Shown here one piece after another: positions 37,801 to 46,534 of a DNA stretch of 48,604 nucleotides. Position 1 is the first letter of the stretch. Each line of letters begins with the position of its first letter. Below the pieces are notes generated by a model. That model was not told the origin of the DNA, did not search any database, and saw nothing but the letters and a program-made list of their open reading frames with translations. The position numbers were made by a program, and so were the translations under genes. Source of the stretch: JAGOUU01 sp964609155 (GTDB lineage Bacteria; Pseudomonadota; Gammaproteobacteria; JAGOUU01); contig CAZSRF010000012.1 of NCBI GenBank assembly GCA_964609155.1, forward strand, positions 1 through 48,604. Reading direction: 5' to 3'.

Positions 37801-38434
37801 TAGCCTTGAGACATTAGGAGCTGGCTTTATTTTAGCAAGTCATGATATGGAAATAAGAGGCACTGGGAATTTACTAGGTGATGAACAAAGCGGTCACATA
37901 GAAGCTATAGGCTATAATTTATATATGGAACTATTGAATAAAGCAGTACAGGCTTTAAAAGATGGTGCCATACTGGATCTTGAACAAGTTGAACAAGAAT
38001 CTTGTGAGGTAGATTTAACAAGCTCTGCCTTATTAACAGAAGATTATATTCCAGATATTAGTCAGAGATTGGTATTATATAAACGGATTGCGTCTGTTAA
38101 AGACCATTCTCAACTTATGGAGTTAAAAGTTGAACTTATTGATCGATTTGGTAAACTACCCGTTGCTACCCAAAATTTATTTATAGCTACAGAAATCAAA
38201 ATTAAAGCCACTCCTCTAGGCATAGTTAAGATAGATATAGGAAATAGCTCTGGAAAAATTAAATTTAACAAGCAACCCAAAGTTAATCACTCGGCTATTA
38301 TTAATTTGATTCAAAAAGAAAATAAAAACTATAAATTAGCTAACAATGATGTATTAAATTTTTATTTTCCAATGGAAGATTTAGAGCAAAAATACCATAC
38401 TATTGTTAATATATTAGACAAAATCGCTATGTAA
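34871..38434 (+). CDS. mfd: Transcription-repair coupling factor Mfd
   Basis: Mfd removes RNA polymerase stalled at DNA lesions and recruits UvrA. The 1187-aa product has UvrB-homology N-terminal domains, the RNA polymerase-interacting domain ('DQYVVHETHGVGKYLG'), and a RecG-like helicase core: Walker A 'GDVGFGKTEVALRA' at about 671-684, 'DEEHRFGV' near 772, 'TATPIPRTL', 'GIDIPSANT' and 'QLRGRVGRS'. E. coli Mfd is 1148 aa; the extra residues fall in Asn-rich linkers near 290-340. csiV follows after 17 bases, a conserved pairing. Confidence 0.97.
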   Translation: MSNKNSNSIQEYFSEHIILPETCTKKNKYLISSTGALPLMISQVSNFHKGSLLIISTDPEYTDKLEREINFFESELNFLPFPDWETLPYDSFSPHTHIISQRIETLYKLSSISKSITCISLSTALHKTCPTDFIKQYSFFIKLKDKLNLNNFKNQLITLGYNHVTEVTVHGEFTVKGSVLDIYPMGSNVPYRIDLFDDEVDSIRVFDPETQKSLTKISTINLLPAHEFCLSEEKIKLFRSNWRELAQGNPLQSKIYNDISEQIIPSGIEYYIPLFFHQMGTIFDYLAPDTLIIIINNSTKALEQNNNSINHSDYINNKIQNFHHFVKKRYENNNIDSNSPLLPPERLFLSSQVFFGEISKFKVIEIDINSTVIDANAINKSWHKYLNSLLPIQSNVIAIDNHLKDPLNRLKDFIKENKTSSILFCAESAGRKELMLDLFKKNDIKNINLVANWNDFLLSNSQLNISIAKLDNGFILDNLSQRIIVISESELYGQQVQQRRLRKNKSIQEANNLIKNLSDLKPDQYVVHETHGVGKYLGLETITINNITSEYLNLLYEDNTKLYVPVSALDKVSRYSGLNQDNIKLNKLGSKSWSQAKQKALEKIKDTAAELLGIYAKRVHNTGFAYIIDTIDYSKFCAEFKFEETPDQALAITQVLHDMQQPIAMDRLISGDVGFGKTEVALRASFVAASNNKQVGVLVPTTLLAQQHYENFCDRFANFPVKIDLLSRFRTAKDLNNAIKNIESGKTDIIIGTHKLLQEHIKFKDLGLLIIDEEHRFGVSQKEKIKRFRSNIDILNLTATPIPRTLNLALSGIRDLSIITTPPQKRLAIKTFLCDKSPELIHEAISRELNRGGQVYYLHNNIKTITQTQDEISKLFPDAKIAIAHGQMRERELEKIMSSFYHRRYHILICTTIIETGIDIPSANTILMDRADKLGLAQIHQLRGRVGRSHHQAYAYLFKPKDAKISSDAQKRLQAITSLETLGAGFILASHDMEIRGTGNLLGDEQSGHIEAIGYNLYMELLNKAVQALKDGAILDLEQVEQESCEVDLTSSALLTEDYIPDISQRLVLYKRIASVKDHSQLMELKVELIDRFGKLPVATQNLFIATEIKIKATPLGIVKIDIGNSSGKIKFNKQPKVNHSAIINLIQKENKNYKLANNDVLNFYFPMEDLEQKYHTIVNILDKIAM

Positions 38435-38451
38435 AATAAACTGATTTAAAT

Positions 38452-39069
38452 ATGAAAACAAAATTTACTTTAAATATATTATTAATTTCATTAACTTTGT
38501 TATCTGCTTCTATGCCGTTAATTGCTAAACCTATATCAGAGTATCAAGTAGAACTAATAATATTTAAAAATAATAAAAAAGATGATATCAATAATGAAAC
38601 TTGGTCAGATCCTAAATTAAACGTACCTGAAAATGCTGTAAGATTTGAGTCTTCAACTTCAGATGTGGTTAACACTTCCCCTGATATCACGCCTAATAGA
38701 AACCATGCATTACTAAATACAGATCAACTAAAGTACAGTAATATTTACAATAAATTAAAACATAGCCACCGTTATACTCCAATTGCTCACATAGGATGGA
38801 TACAATCAAAAAAAGAGACACATAACTCTAAACCTATTTATTTTAACCTGGGAGAAACTTATCAATACCATTCCTCACCTGCTTATGAAATTGAAGGAGT
38901 CATTAGCTTTTCTTCCAAGAAGTTTATTCATGCTAATATTGATTTAGTTTATACTACGTTGGATAAAAAATTCTCCATTAATGAGACACGTAGGTTAAAA
39001 AATAAAGAAATAAACTACTTTGATCATCCTGCGTTTGCTGCTATCGTGATTATACATGAACTAGACTAG
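38452..39069 (+). CDS. csiV: CsiV-family exported protein
   Basis: A 205-aa periplasmic protein with a signal peptide ending near 'LIAKP'. The start of the mature part 'YQVELIIFKNN' and the end 'RRLKNKEINYFDHPAFAAIVIIHEL' match the CsiV/PA3003 family found just after mfd in Pseudomonas and Vibrio. In Vibrio cholerae CsiV binds peptidoglycan and is linked to D-amino-acid stress; a role here is inferred. It is 17 bases downstream of mfd and probably co-transcribed. Confidence 0.8.
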   Translation: MKTKFTLNILLISLTLLSASMPLIAKPISEYQVELIIFKNNKKDDINNETWSDPKLNVPENAVRFESSTSDVVNTSPDITPNRNHALLNTDQLKYSNIYNKLKHSHRYTPIAHIGWIQSKKETHNSKPIYFNLGETYQYHSSPAYEIEGVISFSSKKFIHANIDLVYTTLDKKFSINETRRLKNKEINYFDHPAFAAIVIIHELD

Positions 39070-39087
39070 ACTATACTATACAAAAAA

Positions 39088-39660
39088 TTAGCTTTCATGC
39101 TCTTTAGCCACCGCATATATGCCTGGAGCATTTCTTAGATATTCTTTATAATCCATACCATAACCATAGATATATCTGTTTTCTACAGTTAAAGCGCAGA
39201 AATCAGCTTTAGTAATAGCACCCGGTTCACGTTGACACTCTTTTTCAATTAAAACGGCAGTGTAAACAGCTTTCGCACCCTGAGACTCTACATACTCGAC
39301 GATCTTTGATAGAGTAATACCCCCATCTAGAATGTCATCAATGATTAATACTGTCCTATCTTTTAACGATCTTCTTGGCTTGACAACCCATTGCAAATCT
39401 TTACCTGTAGTATCTCCTCTATACCTTGTAGCATGAACATAATCCATTTCCATGGGAAAATGTAGGCGCTTTAACAATCCACCTGTAGGTATCAAGCCAC
39501 CAACCATAACAGTCAAGCAGATAAGATTACTTTCACTTAAAGCAGCATCTATCTTTTCTGCCATGATATCAATAGCAGCTTCTACTTGATTTACAGTATA
39601 AAGCTGAGTAGATTTGGCAAGAACTTCATTAATATATTCTAAAGATAAATGTGTAGTCAT
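39088..39660 (-). CDS. hpt: Hypoxanthine(-guanine) phosphoribosyltransferase
   Basis: This enzyme salvages hypoxanthine, and possibly guanine, to nucleotides using PRPP. The 190-aa product has the PRPP-binding loop 'VLIIDDILDGGITL' at 104-117, the substrate-flap region 'HATRYRGDTTG', and an ending 'YIYGYGMDYKEYLRNAPGIYAV' typical of the Pseudomonas/Legionella type Hpt. It converges on csiV and lies 84 bases downstream of queC on the same strand. Base preference between hypoxanthine and guanine cannot be resolved by eye. Confidence 0.93.
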   Translation of the reverse strand: MTTHLSLEYINEVLAKSTQLYTVNQVEAAIDIMAEKIDAALSESNLICLTVMVGGLIPTGGLLKRLHFPMEMDYVHATRYRGDTTGKDLQWVVKPRRSLKDRTVLIIDDILDGGITLSKIVEYVESQGAKAVYTAVLIEKECQREPGAITKADFCALTVENRYIYGYGMDYKEYLRNAPGIYAVAKEHES

Positions 39661-39744
39661 GAAAAGATATAATACCAGATTAGAACATGGTGAGGCTATT
39701 ATAAGTAAATTAATGAGCTAAGACAAGCATTATTAAACTATTTG

Positions 39745-40464
39745 TTAAACTATATAATTTGTCTCATCCGTCAAGTTTGCCTGTGCAAAACCATTTTTTC
39801 GCAAAACACAGCTATCGCACTTGCCACAAGCATACCCATTGGCATCAGCCTGATAACAAGAAACAGTATGATAATAATTAACATTTAATGACTTACCTAA
39901 TTGCACTGTTTGGGCTTTAGACAAATAAAGCAATGGAGCCTGAATAATTATTTTATTCTTTGTATTTTTTGTTGCTAAGTTGAGTAGGTTTTGAAAGCTT
40001 TCAAAATACTCAGGGCGACAATCGGGATAACCACTGTAATCTATAGAGCTTGCGCCTATAAAAATTTCTTGAGCATAGATTACCTCAGCCCAAGCAAAGG
40101 CTATAGAAATAAAAATTGTATTGCGAGCTGGGACATACGTTGATGGTATAGGATTATCTTGAGAGCCCCCAGATATAGAGAAGTTATATTCTGGTACATT
40201 TATATCAGGATCAGTTAAAGCTGAATGACCTATTTGCGTCAAGAAGTCTACGTTAACAATTTTATGCTCTACTACTTTATAGTTACTGGCAATCTTTTTT
40301 GCAGCCTCTAACTCAATTCTATGTCTTTGCCCATAATTAAAACTCAAAGCATAGCAATCATATCCCTTGTCCACAGCAACAGCCAAGACAGTAGTAGAAT
40401 CCAAGCCACCAGAAAGCAAAACGATACATTTTTTTTTAGTTTTACTAATATTTTTATTACCCAT
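39745..40464 (-). CDS. queC: 7-cyano-7-deazaguanine synthase QueC
   Basis: QueC makes preQ0 from carboxy-deazaguanine in the queuosine pathway. The 239-aa product has the PP-loop ATPase motif SGGLDS at 18-23 and C-terminal zinc cysteines in 'CYQADANGYACGKCDSC'. Length is typical. It is divergent from sohB across 48 bases. queD and queE are not adjacent. Confidence 0.96.
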   Translation of the reverse strand: MGNKNISKTKKKCIVLLSGGLDSTTVLAVAVDKGYDCYALSFNYGQRHRIELEAAKKIASNYKVVEHKIVNVDFLTQIGHSALTDPDINVPEYNFSISGGSQDNPIPSTYVPARNTIFISIAFAWAEVIYAQEIFIGASSIDYSGYPDCRPEYFESFQNLLNLATKNTKNKIIIQAPLLYLSKAQTVQLGKSLNVNYYHTVSCYQADANGYACGKCDSCVLRKNGFAQANLTDETNYIV

Positions 40465-40512
40465 AGTATATACTAGCCTAATTTACTACAAAGTTTACAG
40501 TGGGATTGTACC

Positions 40513-41559
40513 GTGTCAGATATTTTACTTCAATATTTATTGTTCTTAGCCAAAACTTTTACTCTATCTGCTGCTATTCTAATCGTATTTTTAATAATTT
40601 TGGCCTTTTCTGCTAAACAAAAGCAGTCCTTAAAAAGCGGTAAGTTAGTGATTGAAGATCTTAGTGAAAAAATTGCCGATGAATTAAACGAAGTAAAAAG
40701 CATTATTTTAGATAAAAAACAATATAAATTAGATTTAAAAAAGCAAAAAGAACTCAACTCTCAAAAAAACAAAAAATTTGATTCAAAAGACTCCAAAGAA
40801 TCCAAAGAGTTAAAAACCAAACCAAGATTATTTGTCCTAACCTTTGATGGTGATATCCGAGCATCAGCTGTAACCGATCTTCAGTCTTGTTTAAACGCAA
40901 TATTACCTGTTATTGACAAAAAACAAGATGAAATCTTACTGAAATTAGAAAGCGGTGGTGGCATGGTCCATGCCTATGGTTTGGCAGCTGCTCAACTAGA
41001 TAGAATAACGCAACGTGGAATTAAACTCACTATAGCTATCGATAAAATTGCAGCTAGTGGTGGCTATATGATGGCTTGCGTTGCCGATAAAATTGTTGCA
41101 GCTCCATTCGCTATTATTGGTTCTATTGGTGTTATTGGACAGCTACCAAATTTCCATAAACTTCTTGAGAAACACAATATAGAATTTGAACAGCATACAG
41201 CTGGCGAATTCAAAAGAACGCTGACAGTCTTTGGCAAAAATGATAATAAAGCTCGTGAAAAATTCAAAGATGAATTAGAACTTACACATGAATTATTTAA
41301 AAAATATATAACCGATCGCAGAAATAATTTGGATATAAATCAAATTGCTACTGGTGAACATTGGTATGGTCAAATTGCACTTGAAAAAAACTTAATTGAC
41401 AAAATAGCAACTTCTGATGATCTTATCCTAGATTATTACAAAACACATAGCTTATATAGCATTAAATACACCAATAAGAAATCATTTACAGAAAAACTCA
41501 CCAGCTCAACGCAAAGCTTAATAAACTTGTTCAAAGCTAATATAGATTTAACACATTAG
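40513..41559 (+). CDS. sohB: S49-family inner-membrane peptidase SohB
   Basis: SohB is a signal-peptide-peptidase-like protease whose active domain faces the periplasm. The 348-aa product has an N-terminal membrane segment at about 8-32, a Lys/Glu-rich linker, and the S49 fold. The catalytic Ser lies in 'KIAASGGYMMA' (Ser182) and the catalytic Lys in 'GEFKRTL' (Lys234). The start is GTG at 40513; no better upstream start exists because queC is divergent. Length equals E. coli SohB (349). It converges with fliA. Confidence 0.95.
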   Translation: MSDILLQYLLFLAKTFTLSAAILIVFLIILAFSAKQKQSLKSGKLVIEDLSEKIADELNEVKSIILDKKQYKLDLKKQKELNSQKNKKFDSKDSKESKELKTKPRLFVLTFDGDIRASAVTDLQSCLNAILPVIDKKQDEILLKLESGGGMVHAYGLAAAQLDRITQRGIKLTIAIDKIAASGGYMMACVADKIVAAPFAIIGSIGVIGQLPNFHKLLEKHNIEFEQHTAGEFKRTLTVFGKNDNKAREKFKDELELTHELFKKYITDRRNNLDINQIATGEHWYGQIALEKNLIDKIATSDDLILDYYKTHSLYSIKYTNKKSFTEKLTSSTQSLINLFKANIDLTH

Positions 41560-41571
41560 ATTTTTTCGAAA

Positions 41572-42273
41572 TTATTTCCATCCTTGCATATGTTTTTCTA
41601 AAATCTGCATAGCTTTAGCATGTAACTGGCAAACTCTTGATTCAGTAACTGACAATATTTCACCTATCTGCTTTAGGCTCATTTCATTATTATAATAAAG
41701 AATTAATACCGCTCTTTCTTTTACGGGTAGCTTTTCTAAATTTTCATCAATTGCTTTTCTTAGGAATTTGTTTTCAATACTACGAAAAATATCTTTATCT
41801 TCACGACCTAATAATAAATTTTCTTCCTCTATTCCTATGTCTTCAAAATAAAAAACTTTATAATTATTTTTTATACTTCCTAACTTCTGATATTCATTTT
41901 CTGACATATTTAAATATTGACATATTTCACTAGTCGTAATTTCTTTAGAGTTATTATCCGCTAAGTAATCATTAATTTTTGATATAAGCTTACTGTTTCT
42001 ATGAACCGAACGAGGCAACCAGTCCTCTCTTCGTATTTCATCGATCATTGAACCACGAATTCTAATGCTTGCATATGTTTCAAAGGTAGCTCCTTTGGTA
42101 GTATCATAATTCTTGGCTGCCTCAAGTACTGCCATTAGCCCAACCTGAATCAAGTCATCCAAATGAATATTTGGTGGTAATCTTGAAATTGTTTTAATTG
42201 CGATTCGCCTGACAAGAGAACTATAAGTCCTCAAAAGCTCATCCTGAGACATCAATTGAATATTATTTCCCAT
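41572..42273 (-). CDS. fliA: Flagellar sigma factor FliA (sigma-28)
   Basis: FliA directs RNA polymerase to late flagellar and, in Legionella-like bacteria, transmission-phase promoters. The 233-aa product shows region 2 'DDLIQVGLMAVLEAAKNYD...FETYASIRIRGSMIDEIRREDWLPRSVHR', which is sigma-28-specific, and a region 4 helix-turn-helix 'MSLKQIGEILSVTESRVCQLHAKA'. The start ATG at 42273 is preferred over a TTG at 42282. No flagellar gene is nearby; in most relatives fliA sits beside flhF/fleN/motA. A general stress or alternative motility role is possible if flagella are absent elsewhere. Confidence 0.93.
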   Translation of the reverse strand: MGNNIQLMSQDELLRTYSSLVRRIAIKTISRLPPNIHLDDLIQVGLMAVLEAAKNYDTTKGATFETYASIRIRGSMIDEIRREDWLPRSVHRNSKLISKINDYLADNNSKEITTSEICQYLNMSENEYQKLGSIKNNYKVFYFEDIGIEEENLLLGREDKDIFRSIENKFLRKAIDENLEKLPVKERAVLILYYNNEMSLKQIGEILSVTESRVCQLHAKAMQILEKHMQGWK

Positions 42274-42287
42274 AGGAATCAAAAATT

Positions 42288-42344
42288 ATTATTATTATTT
42301 TTTGTTATAAATTATTTTTATTATTTTTTATTATTTTTTACACT
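42288..42344. repeat. ATT-rich simple repeat upstream of fliA
   Basis: Runs of ATT and long T stretches fill the fliA leader. The repeat could vary by slippage and change promoter spacing for fliA. No promoter motif is securely recognised. The adjoining 42345-42464 shows no gene. Confidence 0.5.
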
Positions 42345-42464
42345 ATAGAGTATAGCAGTTGAATGTTTTTTAAAGATACATTAAAGATAAATTGACTTAA
42401 TTTTTATTAAGCTTTAATATGTATTAGCTTAGCCAGTTTTATAGTATAGGACTAACATTTATCA

Positions 42465-43385
42465 ATGCTACAAAAAATAGTTAATAATATCTTTGAGTTA
42501 CAGAATTATTACCATCGACATTTACTTGGCGTTTTTTATAAAATTTTAGCGCTTTCAAGCTTTTGTATTCTTTCTTTAAGCTTTGAGAATCCAGAAAGCT
42601 ATGAGATGGATTCTATTACCCAATTAGGGATTTTAAGTTTCTTAGCCACCTGCCTACTTCTTCCCGCTGTGGCATATTGTAGAAAAGAATTAACTACATC
42701 CAACCTTAAACTTTATCCTTTACGTGCTGTATTAAGCATTGCAGCAATGATCTGTTGGATAGAGGCTATTAAGTATTTTGGTAGCGTGAACTCTATATTA
42801 GTGAATTACTTATCTCCTATTATTACCGTCTCAATTGCAGCTCTATTTAATACTGAGAAAATTAAATTCAATTATGTTGTTTTAGGGCTTATATGTTACT
42901 TAGTAATTGCTTACTCTCTAAGAGCAGAGCTTGAGATCTCATATTCTGGTTTTATTTTTGCTCTTTTATCTACCATACTATGGTCTTCTTGTGAAGTTAT
43001 TTGTAAACGACAAGCATCAAGTGAACACTTTATCATTCAAGCCTTTTATACTTTTTTGTTTGCATCACTCTTTTTATTACCCTTTTATGCCCAGCATTTG
43101 ATTAATTTAAATCCAATATATATTCCTAGCTTTATTAGCATGAGTCTTTTAAGAATTTTTAATATCCTCTTATTGTTTTTAGCAATTAAATCATCGACAT
43201 TAAATTGGCTTGCGCCAGTATCTTATCTAAAGTTTGGTTTAATTGCATATTGGGCCTATATACTGCAAAATACTGTACCTAAAATTGAACATATTATTAC
43301 TGTTATCATCTTGATAGTACTTAATATTATTGCTTTAAGAATGCAAAAATCTGATAAACCGCAGGATCAATTAGCCACAAACTAA
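42465..43385 (+). CDS. EamA/DMT-superfamily transporter
   Basis: A 306-aa inner-membrane protein with ten hydrophobic segments in two EamA halves; 'LYPLRAVLSIAAMICWIEAIKYFGSVNSILVNYLSPIITV' in the first half is typical of the drug/metabolite transporter family. Substrate is unknown; many intracellular bacteria use such carriers for metabolites such as S-adenosylmethionine or amino acids. It is divergent from fliA and its stop overlaps the metX stop on the other strand by a few bases. Confidence 0.85.
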   Translation: MLQKIVNNIFELQNYYHRHLLGVFYKILALSSFCILSLSFENPESYEMDSITQLGILSFLATCLLLPAVAYCRKELTTSNLKLYPLRAVLSIAAMICWIEAIKYFGSVNSILVNYLSPIITVSIAALFNTEKIKFNYVVLGLICYLVIAYSLRAELEISYSGFIFALLSTILWSSCEVICKRQASSEHFIIQAFYTFLFASLFLLPFYAQHLINLNPIYIPSFISMSLLRIFNILLLFLAIKSSTLNWLAPVSYLKFGLIAYWAYILQNTVPKIEHIITVIILIVLNIIALRMQKSDKPQDQLATN

Positions 43386-44470
43386 GATTCTAATGCTTTT
43401 GTTATGTAAGACCCAAACTCTTGATGCTCAACTAAAAAAGCATCATGCCCATAAGTAGAATGGTGCTCAATAAATCTGGGTGAAAACCCAGCTTGTAACA
43501 AAAGATTATAGATTTCTTTTTGCTGGTTTAAAGGGAATAGAATATCACTATCAATACCAGCTACAGTAATATTTACATTACAATCAAAATGAACAGGTTT
43601 AAATCCAGCTGCATGATAGCATGTCTCAATAGTTAAATCATACAAATCCATTGCATTTAGTAAACATAGATAAGAATTTGTATCAAAATAATTTACAAAC
43701 TTATCTGCATTATAAGAAAAATAATTATAGAGTTCAGAATTTTTATACACTCCTGTAATATAATTATCATTTAAATCGAAGTCTTTGGTCACATCCATAA
43801 ATCGCAAGTTTAGCTCATCTAATCCACGATAATATAGATGTCCAAGCATGCGTGCTATTTTTAATGCGGATTTATCATTGATTGATCTAGATTTAATAAC
43901 TTCTTGCTGAATCATTCTATTAAAAATATTAACTGGATAAGCCCGTGCTGCAGTTGCAGCAACAAAAAGATTATCCATACTCTTAGGGAAAAGTTGCAAC
44001 CACACTAAACTTAACATCCCCCCCATAGAACTACCAATTACTAATTTTAATTTGTTTATACCCAAATGGTCTAATAATAATTTTTGGCTATACACCATAT
44101 CATGGATAGTTATCAACGGAAAATTAGGATAATTACTCGGCCCAGTTGAACCAAAACAACTACCTAGATTATTTATACAAATAATATAATAGTTGTCCGT
44201 ATTCAGTGGTCTATCTTTTCCTATCATGCAATCCCACCATCCCGGCTGATCCTCTTGATTCCTTCTTGCAGCATGAGCACTCATTGACAAAGAGTGATGA
44301 ATTAAAATAACATTATCTTTATTTGCATTTAATACACCATAGGTCTCATAGGCTAATTCTAATCTTGTTAAATATTTACCACTGACTAATTTAAATGGTC
44401 TATCTTGTCTAAATAAATAAGAGCCATTGTTTAAATTTTGGTTGTTTAAATTGACTGCATTTTTTGGCAT
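43382..44470 (-). CDS. metX: Homoserine O-acyltransferase MetX
   Basis: MetX acylates homoserine with acetyl- or succinyl-CoA in methionine synthesis. The 362-aa alpha/beta-hydrolase has 'NNLGSCFGSTGPSN', the nucleophile elbow GSSMGGM (Ser near 148), an Asp in 'VAGIDSDILFP' and the catalytic His in 'YGHDAFL'. Whether it is an acetyl- or succinyltransferase cannot be judged confidently by eye. metW, the usual partner, is not downstream. It is divergent from the acyl-CoA dehydrogenase gene across 67 bases. Confidence 0.95.
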   Translation of the reverse strand: MPKNAVNLNNQNLNNGSYLFRQDRPFKLVSGKYLTRLELAYETYGVLNANKDNVILIHHSLSMSAHAARRNQEDQPGWWDCMIGKDRPLNTDNYYIICINNLGSCFGSTGPSNYPNFPLITIHDMVYSQKLLLDHLGINKLKLVIGSSMGGMLSLVWLQLFPKSMDNLFVAATAARAYPVNIFNRMIQQEVIKSRSINDKSALKIARMLGHLYYRGLDELNLRFMDVTKDFDLNDNYITGVYKNSELYNYFSYNADKFVNYFDTNSYLCLLNAMDLYDLTIETCYHAAGFKPVHFDCNVNITVAGIDSDILFPLNQQKEIYNLLLQAGFSPRFIEHHSTYGHDAFLVEHQEFGSYITKALES

Positions 44471-44537
44471 AATAAATACTCTTTAATCCACTATTCGTAG
44501 TAAATATACTATTACATATTGTGAGGCCTTTAATCAA

Positions 44538-45689
44538 ATGGACTTTACTTTTACAGAAGAACAATTAGCAATTAAAAACTTAGCTCGACAATTTGCTTTA
44601 GATGAAATTGCTCCTTATGCCCAGAAATGGGATCAAGAATGCTTTTTTCCTATTGATACGTTTCGTAAAGCTGCTAAATTAGGCATGGGAGGACTTTATA
44701 CTAGATCAGATGTTGGTGGAACTAATTTATCTAGATTAGAATCTGCTTTAGTCTTTGAAGAACTCTCATCTGCCTGTGTCGCTACTGCAGCTTACATCTC
44801 TATTCATAATATGGTGTGCTGGCTTATTGATAATTATAGCAACGATGCTACGAGAAAAAAATACTTACCAAAATTAGTTAAATTTGATTATCTTAGTAGT
44901 TATTGCCTAACTGAACCGGATTCAGGTTCAGATGCAGCTGGCATGAAAAGCACTGCAGAACTAAAAAATGGCTATTACGTAGTTAATGGTTCAAAAGCTT
45001 TTATTTCTGGCGGCTCAGTCAGTGACGTATACGCTTGCATGGTAAAAACAAATCAAAATAGTATTAGTTGTTTGCTTATTGATAAAAATACTAAAGGCCT
45101 AACATTCGGCGAAAAAGAAAAAAAACTTGGATGGAATTGCCAACCTACAACACAAATTTTTTTTGATAACTGCGAAGTACCTGTTGAAAATCTCATTGGT
45201 ACAGAACATCATGGATTTAAATTAGCTCTAGAAGCCCTCAATGGTGGACGTGTCAATATTGCTGCCTGCTCTATTGGCGGGGCTGAGGCATGCTTGAGAC
45301 AAAGTAAAAGTTATTGCCATGAAAGAAAACAATTTGGACAGTCTCTTGATAAGTTTCAAACTTTACAATTTAAACTGGCTCAAATGGCAACAAATTTACA
45401 CGCTGCAAGACTCATGACTTACCATGCTGCAAATGCTTTAGACAATAAATCAAATAACTCTGATATTGATAACTATATTATGTACTGCGCTATGGCTAAG
45501 CAATTTTCTTCAGATATCTGTTTCAATATCGCTAACTCTGCTATGCAGCTTCATGGAGGGTATGGATATCTTAAAGATTATAATATAGAAAGATATTTCA
45601 GAGACTTAAGAGTGCATCAAATATTAGAAGGCACAAATGAAATAATGAGTTTAGTTATTGCAAGGCACTTATTAAACGAAAAAAATTAA
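44538..45689 (+). CDS. Isobutyryl-CoA-type acyl-CoA dehydrogenase
   Basis: A 383-aa standard-length acyl-CoA dehydrogenase. 'YCLTEPDSGSDAAGMKS' binds FAD and substrate; 'ILEGTNEIMSLVIARHLL' at the end carries the catalytic Glu. 'LHGGYGYLKDYNIERYFRDLRVHQILEGTNEIM' resembles short/branched-chain enzymes. Because it is followed by an enoyl-CoA hydratase and a 3-hydroxyisobutyryl-CoA hydrolase, isobutyryl-CoA (from valine) is the likely substrate. It is distinct from the much longer FadE in this window. It is the first gene of a three-gene operon. Confidence 0.9.
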   Translation: MDFTFTEEQLAIKNLARQFALDEIAPYAQKWDQECFFPIDTFRKAAKLGMGGLYTRSDVGGTNLSRLESALVFEELSSACVATAAYISIHNMVCWLIDNYSNDATRKKYLPKLVKFDYLSSYCLTEPDSGSDAAGMKSTAELKNGYYVVNGSKAFISGGSVSDVYACMVKTNQNSISCLLIDKNTKGLTFGEKEKKLGWNCQPTTQIFFDNCEVPVENLIGTEHHGFKLALEALNGGRVNIAACSIGGAEACLRQSKSYCHERKQFGQSLDKFQTLQFKLAQMATNLHAARLMTYHAANALDNKSNNSDIDNYIMYCAMAKQFSSDICFNIANSAMQLHGGYGYLKDYNIERYFRDLRVHQILEGTNEIMSLVIARHLLNEKN

Positions 45690-45725
45690 AACTAATTAAA
45701 ATGACTAAACAGGACTACTATCCAT

Positions 45726-46520
45726 ATGACTGAATTTAATTATAACAATATTATTTTAGAAAACACTTCTGATAATTTTTTAATCATTACTTTAAACAGA
45801 CCCCAGTCTCTTAATGCCTTGAGTTTTGATTTATTAACAGAATTAAACTCTATTTTAGATAATTTAGAAAAAATCAATAAAAACATTAAAGGACTTATTA
45901 TAACTGGCGCTCAAAAAGCTTTTTGTGCAGGAGCTGATATAGAGCAACTTGCAGAACTTAATACTACAAGTGGCTATAAATTTGCTAAATTTGGACAACA
46001 AGTTTTCTCTAAATTAGAACAACTACGATTCCCTTCTGTGGCTGCAATTAATGGTTATGCTTTTGGTGGAGGTTGTGAGCTTGCAATGTCTGCTAGCGTG
46101 AGAATCGCCTCTAATAAAGCACAATTTGGTCAACCAGAAGTCAAACTGGGTGTGATTCCTGGTTATGGAGGTACACAGCGTCTAGCTCGTTTAGTAGGCA
46201 AAGGGAGAGCTTTAGATTTATGTTTATCTGGTAGATTTATAGACGCTCAGACTGCTTTAAATTGGGGATTGGTTACCGACGTAGTCGAAACTGACAACTT
46301 ACTCGAGCATACTAAGAACTATTTAAAAACTGTAACCAGCATGGCACCATTAGCTATTGCAAGCGTTATAACAACTATTAATCATGGATACGATCTTAGC
46401 TTAAACGACGCTCTAGAACTAGAAGCAACTCACTTTGCTGTAACCTGTGGCACAAAAGATAAAGAACTAGGTGTAAATGCATTTTTAAATAAAAAAACAC
46501 CTACTTTTACTGGTAATTAA
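45726..46520 (+). CDS. Enoyl-CoA hydratase (crotonase family)
   Basis: A 264-aa crotonase-fold enzyme that hydrates an enoyl-CoA; in this operon probably methacrylyl-CoA to 3-hydroxyisobutyryl-CoA. The oxyanion-hole motif is 'FCAGADIEQL', and both catalytic Glu positions are present, in 'GGCELAMSA' and 'GQPEVKLGVIPGYGGTQRL'. It lies 36 bases after the acyl-CoA dehydrogenase and 14 bases before the hydrolase gene. A role in general beta-oxidation is also possible. Confidence 0.9.
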   Translation: MTEFNYNNIILENTSDNFLIITLNRPQSLNALSFDLLTELNSILDNLEKINKNIKGLIITGAQKAFCAGADIEQLAELNTTSGYKFAKFGQQVFSKLEQLRFPSVAAINGYAFGGGCELAMSASVRIASNKAQFGQPEVKLGVIPGYGGTQRLARLVGKGRALDLCLSGRFIDAQTALNWGLVTDVVETDNLLEHTKNYLKTVTSMAPLAIASVITTINHGYDLSLNDALELEATHFAVTCGTKDKELGVNAFLNKKTPTFTGN

Positions 46521-46534
46521 ATATTTAACATCCT

